DNA of 24,535 nt from DATIXD01 sp035518875 (GTDB taxonomy: Bacteria; Pseudomonadota; Gammaproteobacteria; Methylococcales; Methylococcaceae), in contig DATIXD010000040.1 in assembly GCA_035518875.1 (NCBI GenBank), positions 1 to 24,535 of the forward strand, written 5' to 3'. The notes under the pieces are model-generated. The model saw only the letters and a list, made by a program, of their open reading frames with translations. It was not told the DNA's origin and did not search any database. The position numbers and the translations under genes are program-made. Of the stretch, positions 1 to 6,324 are shown in pieces (position 1 is the stretch's first letter; the number at the start of each line of letters is the position of its first letter).

Positions 1-945
1 AGCCGAGCCGACAAGTAATACCAGTACGCCCCATTGCCAAAGGATCTGGTCCAGCAGATCGAAGGTGAACCGGATGAAGCCGTACACGGCGATTTTCAGC
101 ATCACCCCGCTCATCAGGGCGGAGATATGGGACGGTGCCACCGGGTGGGCTTCCGGTAACCAGGCATGCAAGGGAACCAGTCCGGCCTTCATGCCGAAAC
201 CGACGAGCGCCAGCACGAAGGCGATACTCGCCCAGAGCGGCGTCAAGGCCGCGCCGCGCAGGGCCTCGAAAGTCAGCCCGCCACCCAACCCCGCGAGCAC
301 GCCATAGGCGAGAATGATGGCGATGGCCCCGATCTCCGCCATCAGCAGGTAGAGAAAGGCGGCGCGGCGGTTGGCGGCGTGTTCGTGCTGATAGGCGACC
401 AGGAAATAGCTGGCAACCGACATCAACTCCCAGGCGATCATGAACAGGAAGGCATCGTCGGCCAGCAGGACCAGTTCCATGCCGGCCACGAACAGTCCGG
501 TGAATAGACCCAGGGCTGCAAGGGAGTGTTTGCCACGTTCGAATTCACGAACGTACCCGGGTCCGTACAGGCTGACGGCAATCAACGGCAGGCCGAGCAC
601 ACAGAGAAAAAAGCCCGACAGGGGATCTAGGCGGATATGCCAGGAAAGCCAGGGCAGCCCGAACGGCAAGGTATCGACGAGCACCGAGCCGGCTAGCAGC
701 GCCCCCGCCCCTGCCAGCACGGCGCTCAAGCCGGAGAGGCCGAGCAGAACGAAAAGGCTGCGGCGGTGAAGCTCGGCATAACGCGCCTCGGCCAAAACCC
801 ATTCCACCCGGGCTACGGCGTTTGGCCAGCGGCGCGAGAGCGCTCGCGCCAAGCGCTCAAGACCCGAGCGCCGGTTGGCGAGCAAGGCTGCCAGCGCCGA
901 AGTCAGCGCGGCGGCCACGGAAAGGTAGGCAAGAAACAAGGTCAT
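1..945 (-). CDS. HyfB/NuoL-like proton-conducting membrane subunit, partial (3' end off the left edge)
   Basis: The first 315 residues of a polytopic membrane protein are present, open to the window edge. Several hydrophobic segments are visible. The block KAGLVPLHAWLPEAHP followed by APSHISALMSGVMLKIAVYG is the hallmark of the proton-antiporter family (Proton_antipo_M), and this wording is closest to HyfB / formate hydrogenlyase subunit 3 rather than NuoL or MrpA. Members form the ion-translocating arm of hydrogenase-4-like or energy-converting hydrogenase-related membrane complexes. The ATG at 945 follows an AGGAG box on the minus strand with 5-nt spacing. It starts 20 bp after the stop of the SulP transporter gene, so the two are probably co-transcribed. 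Which complex it belongs to depends on genes left of the window. A DabB-type inorganic-carbon pump partner is an alternative, but the motif wording favours HyfB. Confidence 0.85.
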   Translation of the reverse strand, partial: MTLFLAYLSVAAALTSALAALLANRRSGLERLARALSRRWPNAVARVEWVLAEARYAELHRRSLFVLLGLSGLSAVLAGAGALLAGSVLVDTLPFGLPWLSWHIRLDPLSGFFLCVLGLPLIAVSLYGPGYVREFERGKHSLAALGLFTGLFVAGMELVLLADDAFLFMIAWELMSVASYFLVAYQHEHAANRRAAFLYLLMAEIGAIAIILAYGVLAGLGGGLTFEALRGAALTPLWASIAFVLALVGFGMKAGLVPLHAWLPEAHPVAPSHISALMSGVMLKIAVYGFIRFTFDLLDQILWQWGVLVLLVGSA

Positions 946-965
946 CGCAGCTCCTGGGCTTGGGG

Positions 966-2606
966 TCAGCCCTGCAGCGGTTTGTGTTTTCTGGCCGCCA
1001 AGGCGTGGTCGGCATAGGGCTCGTGGCTGGCCAGTCCGTGAATTTCGCAGCGCCCGCCGCGCTCGATGTAGTCGTCGCGGAAATGGTCGATGAACTCCAT
1101 CACCGTGTGGTCGATCAGGTAGGCGTCGGACAGGTCGAAAATCAGGGTCTTGTCGCCCGGTATTTCCGCCACTTCACTCTTGAGGGCAATGAAGTTGGAG
1201 AAAATGGCCGAACCACTGACCCGAATGACGCAGGTATTCACGTCTTTGCGCTCCAGCCGATAGGAAATCGTCAACAAATTCCTGAGAGGAACACCGCGCC
1301 CGACATGGAGCAGCAGTTTGGCGGCGATACCGATCAATACCCCCGCCAATAGGTTGGTGGCGAGCACACTGACGATGGTAAGCACGAATAACGCCAGTTG
1401 CTCCCTGCCCAGATCCAGGCTCTTGGCGAACGCCTTCGGCGAGGCCAGACGGAATCCGGTGTACACCAGCAGCGCGGCGAGGGAAGCCAGCGGAATGGTG
1501 TCGATCACGTGGGGCAAGGTCATCACGAACAGCAGGAGAAACGCACCGTGGCAGAAGTTGGACCAGCCGCTTCGGGCGCCGCCGTCGATATTGGCTGAGC
1601 TGCGCACGATCTCGGCGATCATCGGCAGGCCGCCTATTAATCCGGCGACCGTGTTGCCGATGCCCACGGCCTTGAGATCGCGGTTCAGGTCGGAATAGCG
1701 TTTGTAGGGGTCGAGCTTATCGACCGCCGCCGCACTCAGCAGGCTTTCCAGGCTGCCCACCAAACAAATGGCGATGACGCTTTCCCAGAATGCACCCGTA
1801 AAGACTTTGGAAAAATCCGGCAAGTAAATGCTGGCCAGGAGGCTGTCCGGGATCGACACCAGGAATTCGGGACCGATGATCAAATCCTTGGGGACCATGA
1901 ATGATTCGCCCGGGCGAATGTGGGCAAGGTCAAAGACTTGCCCCAAGGCTATGCCGGAGAGAATCACCAGGATGGGAGCCGGGATCTTTTTCAACAGACG
2001 GTTCTGAACCTGCGGCCAGCCGATCAGGATAGCCATACCCGCCAGAGCGACGAAGGCGATTTCGGGGATGAAGTAAGCCAGACCGTGGGGAAGCTGAGCG
2101 ATACTGGACAGCATGCTGCCGCCTTCGGTCTTTACGCCCACCATCACGGGAATCTGCTTGGCCATGATGATGATGCCGATGGCAGCCAGCATTCCGTGCA
2201 CCACCGAGGCCGGAAAAAAAGCGGCCAGACGCCCGGCCTTGTAAAGGCCCAGTGCTATCTGTAACACCCCCGCCACCACGATAGCCGCCAGGGTACAGCG
2301 GTAGCCGGCCATGACGTCGCCCTGACCCAGCGACTGTACGGCGCTGAAGATCACCACGACCAAACCGGCGGCAGGACCGGTGATGGTGAGGTAAGAACCG
2401 TTGATGCGGGACACCAGCAGGCCGCCGATGATCGCCGAGAGGATGCCGGCCATGGGCGGGAATCCCGACGCCACGGCTACCCCCAGGCACAAGGGCAACG
2501 CAATGAGAAACACCAGGAAACCGGCAGCGATGTCCTGTCGCCAGTTTGCTTTCAGGCCGGCCAGGCCGGTTGTCGGTACGGAAGCTTGCAGCACGGAATT
2601 TCCCAT
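966..2606 (-). CDS. SulP (SLC26-type) inorganic anion transporter with C-terminal STAS domain
   Basis: This is a 546-residue member of the SulP family of anion transporters (sulfate, bicarbonate or dicarboxylate). The N-terminal half has the family signature around residues 25-85 (QDIAAGFLVFLIALPLCLG, then GGLLVSRINGSYLTITGPAA). A transmembrane core reaches about residue 440. It is followed by a STAS domain, roughly residues 450-535, recognisable from TLIFDLSDAYLIDHTVMEF. It would sit in the inner membrane. The ATG at 2606 is preferred because GGAG lies 6 nt upstream; a TTG directly before it at 2609 is too close to that box. It is the first gene of a unit with the HyfB-like subunit. Substrate cannot be read from sequence. 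Pairing with a proton-conducting subunit makes bicarbonate uptake plausible, but sulfate is not excluded. Confidence 0.9.
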   Translation of the reverse strand: MGNSVLQASVPTTGLAGLKANWRQDIAAGFLVFLIALPLCLGVAVASGFPPMAGILSAIIGGLLVSRINGSYLTITGPAAGLVVVIFSAVQSLGQGDVMAGYRCTLAAIVVAGVLQIALGLYKAGRLAAFFPASVVHGMLAAIGIIIMAKQIPVMVGVKTEGGSMLSSIAQLPHGLAYFIPEIAFVALAGMAILIGWPQVQNRLLKKIPAPILVILSGIALGQVFDLAHIRPGESFMVPKDLIIGPEFLVSIPDSLLASIYLPDFSKVFTGAFWESVIAICLVGSLESLLSAAAVDKLDPYKRYSDLNRDLKAVGIGNTVAGLIGGLPMIAEIVRSSANIDGGARSGWSNFCHGAFLLLFVMTLPHVIDTIPLASLAALLVYTGFRLASPKAFAKSLDLGREQLALFVLTIVSVLATNLLAGVLIGIAAKLLLHVGRGVPLRNLLTISYRLERKDVNTCVIRVSGSAIFSNFIALKSEVAEIPGDKTLIFDLSDAYLIDHTVMEFIDHFRDDYIERGGRCEIHGLASHEPYADHALAARKHKPLQG

Positions 2607-2784
2607 CAATTCTCCATCGAACTCATCATTCGTTGCGGGTGATTTCGGCGTCAGCTAGGGTTGTCGAGAACGAACCGTTCGCGCGCAGACGTAATCACGG
2701 CCCCACATCACCCGGATCCCGCAAAATGCTCGCCGGGCTCTTCAGAGCCCAATCACAGCAACTTACATTTAAAATTAACTAATT

Positions 2785-2804
2785 TTTACTATTAAATCAG
2801 TATA
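2785..2804. promoter_or_regulatory. Operator-like inverted repeat upstream of the RRM gene
   Basis: The sequence TTTACT-N8-AGTATA is an imperfect palindrome. It matches at 16 of 20 positions the perfect palindrome TTTACT-N8-AGTAAA at 3611-3630 in front of the Xre/S24 regulator gene. It overlaps the first TATAAT box at 2801-2806, which is the position of a repressor site. The size and symmetry fit a dimeric lambda/LexA-type helix-turn-helix protein. That the neighbouring regulator binds here is inferred. Confidence 0.5.
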
Positions 2805-2818
2805 ATGTCTAGTATAAT
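2799..2818 (+). promoter_or_regulatory. Tandem -10-like boxes for the RRM gene
   Basis: AGTATAAT occurs twice with a 12-bp period (2799-2806 and 2811-2818), giving two consensus TATAAT hexamers on the plus strand inside an AT-rich tract. No convincing -35 hexamer is present at 16-18 bp from either, so the promoter may depend on an activator or be a weak, regulated one. Either box would give a leader of about 140-160 nt before the RRM start codon. Confidence 0.45.
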
Positions 2819-2836
2819 TTTTGTTTGAATAGTGAG

Positions 2837-2893
2837 GGAAGCGCCCGACTCATATCAATCGAGCCTTTAGCGGCTTGCTTGATGGGCACTTCC
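2837..2893 (+). ncRNA. Long bulged hairpin in the leader of the RRM gene
   Basis: An outer stem pairs 2837-2846 with 2884-2893 (nine of ten pairs). A seven-base bulge (2847-2853) lies only on the 5' side. An inner stem pairs 2854-2865 with 2872-2883 (11 of 12, counting one G-U), closed by a six-base loop (TTTAGC). No U-tract follows, so it is not an ordinary terminator. Its position, 72 nt before the RRM start codon and downstream of the TATAAT boxes, fits a structured 5' leader such as a cold-shock or autoregulatory element. A separate small RNA is also possible. Confidence 0.5.
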
Positions 2894-2964
2894 TTCGAAA
2901 GCGTGATGATTGAGGCATCGCGCCAGTTCAAAGTTGTTCTTAAATTTGTTAGGAGTTCCATTCC

Positions 2965-3228
2965 ATGTTGACACTTTTTGTTCGCGGCTTACCCCCCACC
3001 ACGACCGAGGCCAGCCTGACTGAGTTGTTTGGCGGCTACGGCAAAGTTTTCGGCCTGAAAGTCAATCGGGACTTATTCACGGGTCAAGCGCGTGGCGTCG
3101 CCACCATCAACATGGAGGGCCATGAAGCTCGTGCAGCCATTGCCGGACTCGACGGGCGCGATTTCGAAGGCAAGACTATTTATGTCGCCTTGGATAAAGG
3201 TCCTAAAGGCGGGCGTGGGCGGCGCTAA
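2965..3228 (+). CDS. Small RNA-binding protein with a single RRM domain
   Basis: The 87-residue protein is one RNA recognition motif plus a basic, glycine-rich tail (GPKGGRGRR). RNP2 is LFVRGL (residues 4-9). The RNP1 position is RGVATINM (residues 43-50), which lacks the aromatic residues that normally stack on RNA at positions 3, 5 and 8 of the octamer. Phe5 in RNP2 is kept. The block EGHEARAAIAGLDGRDFEGK is typical of the short bacterial Rbp proteins, several of which are cold-induced. The ATG follows TAGGAG with 9-nt spacing. It is monocistronic, with a structured leader upstream and a hairpin after the stop. A role in RNA folding or stability in the cytoplasm is inferred from the family. 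Confidence 0.9.
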   Translation: MLTLFVRGLPPTTTEASLTELFGGYGKVFGLKVNRDLFTGQARGVATINMEGHEARAAIAGLDGRDFEGKTIYVALDKGPKGGRGRR

Positions 3229-3236
3229 GCCGGGAC

Positions 3237-3264
3237 GGGGGGTTACGGATTGTGGTAACCCTCC
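3237..3264 (+). terminator. Possible terminator hairpin after the RRM gene
   Basis: Starting nine bases after the stop codon, 3237-3246 pairs with 3255-3264 in a stem of about ten pairs with one G-U. The loop has eight bases (GGATTGTG). No T-run follows, so this may be a weak or Rho-assisted terminator, or a 3'-end stabilising hairpin. It lies between convergent genes. Confidence 0.4.
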
Positions 3265-3296
3265 CACCTCAGCGGCGTAGATCTCAAGGATTCCCA

Positions 3297-3434
3297 TCAA
3301 ATCAGCGTGACCAGCACTAGCACGCCCATCAGCGAGGCGAGCAGGGGAATCACCAGATCTTCCAGAAATTCCTGGTCGTTTTCCAATTGCTTAAGTCCTT
3401 GCATGCGTCCAAGTAAGCTATTTAATAGTTTCAT
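3297..3434 (-). CDS. Hypothetical 45-residue single-span membrane peptide
   Basis: The peptide starts MKLLNSLLGRMQGL, has a polar acidic stretch (QLENDQEFLEDL), and ends in one hydrophobic helix (residues 28-45, VIPLLASLMGVLVLVTLI) that reaches the C-terminus. The ATG at 3434 is preceded on the minus strand by GGAG with 8-nt spacing. An in-frame upstream start at 3488 would give 63 residues but overlaps a -10-like hexamer and lacks a ribosome-binding site. The C-terminal helix suggests a tail-anchored or inner-membrane micropeptide. I do not recognise a family. It is convergent with the RRM gene. Confidence 0.45.
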   Translation of the reverse strand: MKLLNSLLGRMQGLKQLENDQEFLEDLVIPLLASLMGVLVLVTLI

Positions 3435-3486
3435 GAAGAATTCTCCAATATTTGATGAATATGCTTTCTGTAGCAGCCATCGTGCC

Positions 3487-3513
3487 AATATAAAAATAGA
3501 ACATAATCAACAA
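3487..3513 (-). promoter_or_regulatory. Weak promoter-like element for the 45-residue peptide
   Basis: On the minus strand TTGTTG (3513-3508) and TATATT (3492-3487) are separated by 15 bp, shorter than optimal. The surrounding 3430-3530 is markedly AT-rich. It sits about 55 bp before the peptide start codon. Confidence 0.25.
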
Positions 3514-3610
3514 AATATTTAATTTCTTCCGGCTTTGCATGGGGTGGGGTGGTGGAAAATAACCAGGGTTTGAACCAACTAGGGAATATCTGTGGTCGAT
3601 GCAGGATAAG

Positions 3611-3630
3611 TTTACTGTTAAAATAGTAAA
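3611..3630. promoter_or_regulatory. Perfect palindromic operator in front of the Xre/S24 regulator
   Basis: TTTACT-N8-AGTAAA is a perfect 6+6 inverted repeat, 26 bp before the regulator start codon. A TATATT hexamer (3632-3637) follows immediately, so a bound protein would cover the -35 region. The related repeat at 2785-2804 in the RRM promoter suggests a shared regulator; autorepression by the downstream gene product is the simplest reading. Confidence 0.55.
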
Positions 3631-3656
3631 TTATATTGAATAGGCTGTTTGTCTAA

Positions 3657-4439
3657 ATGAAAAAATCCGAGAGGATAGATTCCCCGATTAACGACATGGG
3701 GCCAGAACCGCTTGGCGCGAGTTCGAATGGTGTGGGTATGCGCGTGCGCCACTACCGCGAGCGTTTGGGCTTGAGCCAGGATGAGTTGGCGGCGCGTGTC
3801 GGAGCCGCGCAGCAAACCATTCAAAGTCTGGAGGCAGGCAAGATCAGGAAAAGTACCTTTTTGCCGCACATCGCTAAGGAGTTGGGTGTCGATTTCGATA
3901 CGCTGTTATTCGGCAACGAACAACCTACCCTCGCGCAGACGGCACGTCCGCTGTTGATGGCGAGCACCCGGCGCGTACCGCTGTTTTCTACGCGCGATTG
4001 TGAACTGGTGCATGCTTACCTCAAGGATCAGTCGGTGCAATCGCCAACCGGAAAATGGGTGGCGATGGACTATTCCCTGCCGTTTGCGGAATCCGGGCCG
4101 CGATTGTTTGCCTTGAAGTTGGGCCTGAGCGATGAGGCGTTTCAACCCGAGTTTCGTCCCGGGGATCAATTGGTGATCGATCCGGATGCGCCGGTTCAAC
4201 CCAGCGATCCGGTCATCGTTTTCAGGCCGGGTGCGGAGCGCCTCAACCTGAGCAAGTATCGCGTCCTGTCGCAATCGGGTTCCGATATCGATTACGAACT
4301 CATCTCGATCCACCCCGACTTCCCTAGTTTTGCCGGCACCGAATTGAAATTTCTGGAAATTCTTGGACCGGTGATTCAAATGCGCCGCCCTATCTCGAGC
4401 CGAGTTCGGCTGGCCGTCCTGGAAGAGCAAGGTCGTTAA
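3657..4439 (+). CDS. Xre/LexA-type transcriptional regulator with inactive S24 domain
   Basis: This 260-residue protein has an N-terminal helix-turn-helix of the HTH_3/Xre type (residues about 28-86, LGLSQDELAARVGAAQQTIQ) and a C-terminal S24 LexA/CI-like domain (about 105-245). At the autocleavage motif, where active proteins have SMxPxxxxGD, this one has AFQPEFRPGD, so the nucleophile serine is Ala161. The fold may be kept for dimerisation but self-cleavage is not expected. The ATG at 3657 is the first possible start (an in-frame TAA precedes it directly); its ribosome-binding site is weak, and ATG 3738 (residue 28) is an alternative. A perfect palindrome lies in its promoter and rpoD begins 74 bp after its stop, so it may control itself, rpoD and the RRM gene. 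Confidence 0.8.
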   Translation: MKKSERIDSPINDMGPEPLGASSNGVGMRVRHYRERLGLSQDELAARVGAAQQTIQSLEAGKIRKSTFLPHIAKELGVDFDTLLFGNEQPTLAQTARPLLMASTRRVPLFSTRDCELVHAYLKDQSVQSPTGKWVAMDYSLPFAESGPRLFALKLGLSDEAFQPEFRPGDQLVIDPDAPVQPSDPVIVFRPGAERLNLSKYRVLSQSGSDIDYELISIHPDFPSFAGTELKFLEILGPVIQMRRPISSRVRLAVLEEQGR

Positions 4440-4456
4440 ACACGACACCCTATCGC

Positions 4457-4473
4457 CGTGACTAGAGGTCACG
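4457..4473 (+). other. Short perfect hairpin between the regulator and rpoD
   Basis: CGTGAC-TAGAG-GTCACG is a 6-bp perfect stem with a five-base loop, 17 nt after the regulator stop and 40 nt before the rpoD start. No T-run follows. It could be a partial terminator or attenuator, or an operator. Confidence 0.3.
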
Positions 4474-4513
4474 CTGCGGGTTGTTGATGTCCCTAGGAGG
4501 TACCCATCCGTTG

Positions 4514-6310
4514 ATGAACCAAGAGCAGCAGCAATTTCAGTTCAAGGCGCTCATAGCCAGAGGGCAAATGCAGGGTTTTCTCACCTTTTCGGAAGTGAAT
4601 GACCATCTGCCGAGCCATATCGTCGATCCCGAACAGATGGAGGACATCATCGGTATGATCAACGGTCTGGGAATCCAGGTACATGAAGAAGCGCCTGATA
4701 CCGACATCATCCCCGATACTTCCGTGCTAGCAGATGTCGAGGACGAGGCGGCGGAAATGGCCGCAGCGGCGCTGGCCTCGGTCGAGCCCGAGTGGGGCAG
4801 CACGACGGATCCAGTGCGCCTATACATGCGCGAAATGGGCACGGTCGATTTGCTGACTCGTGCTGGCGAGTTGAGCATCGCCAAACGTATCGAGTCCGGT
4901 ATCCATCAGGCCGAACGCGCATTGGTACGTTTTCCGCCCTGCATGGATCATTTCATCGAGGCGTTCGACCACCTGGAAAACGGCGCGGGATGTTTGTCGG
5001 ACCTGATTTCGGATATTTGCGACCCCACACAGCCATATCTTGAGGTGCACGACGAGACGTCGGGCACGGATCACGCCGAGGAAGATGAACGCGGTCCGAA
5101 CCTCCAACTGATAAGAGAAAAGCTGGCCGCGTTAAAAAAACAGTACAAAACCGCCCTCAACGCACAGAGCAAATACGGGCATCCTCATGAGCGCGTGCGG
5201 CAAGCCTTCGATGCGCTGGCAACGAGTTTCCTCGAATTCAGGAAGACCCCGGCATTTTTCAAGGAACTGACGGATATTTTGTGTTCCTCGATCGACCGGA
5301 TTCGGGAACAGGAGCGCATCATCATGGACTTTTCGGTTAGGCAATCGAACATGCCCAAGGCCGATTTTCTCCAATCGTTTGTCGGCCATGAAGCCGACCC
5401 GCAATGGCTGAATCAACAAATCGCATCCGGCAAGCACTATAGCGCAGCCTTATCCGCACATGCCGATGAAATCAGGCACGCGCAAAACCGGCTCGCACAA
5501 CTCGCGAAGCAAAACCGGCTGAGCATCTGTGAAATCAAAGAGATTTATCGGCGTATGGCTGCGGGCGAAACTCAGGCTCGACAGGCCAAGGGCGAGATGA
5601 TTCAGGCCAACCTGCGCTTGGTCGTCTCGATTGCGAAGAAATATACCCACCGCGGCTTGCAGTTCCTAGACCTGATTCAGGAAGGCAATCTTGGCCTGAT
5701 GAAGGCGGTGGACAAGTTTGATTATCGTCGCGGTTTCAAGTTCTCGACCTATGCCACCTGGTGGATTCGTCAGGCGATTACCCGCGCCGTCGCCGACCAG
5801 GCGCGCACGATCCGTATCCCGGTCCACATGATCGAAATGATCAACAAGCTGAACCGGATTTCCAGGAAGTTGCAGCAGGAACTGGGTCGTGAGGCGACAC
5901 CAGAAGAACTAGCCCCACATATGGATCTATCCGAGGAAAAGATCCGCAAGATATACCGGATCGCCAAGGAGCCCCTTTCCTTGGAGACCCCGGTCGGTGA
6001 TGAGGACGACGCCCATCTTGGCTCATTCATTGAGGATTCGAGCACGCTTTCGCCTGTTGATTCGGCAACTGCATCAGGCATGCGAGAGACTATTCGTCAA
6101 GTAATGGCGGGTCTCACCGCGCGGGAAGCCAAAGTGCTGCGCATGCGTTTCGGCATCGATATGCACACCGATTACACCCTGGACGATGTCGGCAAACAGT
6201 TCGAGGTGACCCGCGAGCGCATCCGGCAGATCGAGGCGAAAGCCTTGCGAAAGCTTCGTCATCCCTCGCGCTCCGAACCGCTGAAGAGTTTCCTCGATCT
6301 GGACCGATAG
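4514..6310 (+). CDS. rpoD: RNA polymerase primary sigma factor RpoD (sigma-70)
   Basis: A 598-residue group 1 sigma factor that directs core RNA polymerase to -10/-35 promoters. Region 1.1 starts MNQEQQQFQFKALIARG. Region 1.2 holds TDPVRLYMREMGTVDLLTR. A non-conserved insert of about 230 residues follows. Region 2 holds ANLRLVVSIAKKYTHRGLQF and the melting and -10 helix FSTYATWWIRQAITR. Region 4 has LTAREAKVLRMRFGID and VTRERIRQIEAKALRKLRH. The ATG at 4514 has AGGAGGT upstream (4495-4501, 12-nt spacing); an ATG at 4481 is in frame but would extend the protein beyond the family N-terminus. Unusually, rpsU and dnaG are not adjacent. It follows an Xre/S24 regulator and converges on cstA. It may be the only primary sigma gene, moved, or a second rpoD paralog. 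Confidence 0.95.
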   Translation: MNQEQQQFQFKALIARGQMQGFLTFSEVNDHLPSHIVDPEQMEDIIGMINGLGIQVHEEAPDTDIIPDTSVLADVEDEAAEMAAAALASVEPEWGSTTDPVRLYMREMGTVDLLTRAGELSIAKRIESGIHQAERALVRFPPCMDHFIEAFDHLENGAGCLSDLISDICDPTQPYLEVHDETSGTDHAEEDERGPNLQLIREKLAALKKQYKTALNAQSKYGHPHERVRQAFDALATSFLEFRKTPAFFKELTDILCSSIDRIREQERIIMDFSVRQSNMPKADFLQSFVGHEADPQWLNQQIASGKHYSAALSAHADEIRHAQNRLAQLAKQNRLSICEIKEIYRRMAAGETQARQAKGEMIQANLRLVVSIAKKYTHRGLQFLDLIQEGNLGLMKAVDKFDYRRGFKFSTYATWWIRQAITRAVADQARTIRIPVHMIEMINKLNRISRKLQQELGREATPEELAPHMDLSEEKIRKIYRIAKEPLSLETPVGDEDDAHLGSFIEDSSTLSPVDSATASGMRETIRQVMAGLTAREAKVLRMRFGIDMHTDYTLDDVGKQFEVTRERIRQIEAKALRKLRHPSRSEPLKSFLDLDR

Positions 6311-6324
6311 TCGAACCTTTAAGC

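Larger units (their letters stand above)
2607..2964. promoter_or_regulatory. Divergent intergenic region between sulP and the RRM gene
   Basis: No gene is seen in these 358 bases. The sulP-proximal part is GC-rich and contains a perfect 6-bp hairpin with a TTCA loop (2735-2750, GGGCTC/GAGCCC), which would lie in the sulP leader. From about 2765 to 2830 the DNA turns sharply AT-rich and holds an operator-like repeat and tandem TATAAT boxes. A large hairpin and a long leader for the RRM gene follow. These elements have their own entries. Confidence 0.6.
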
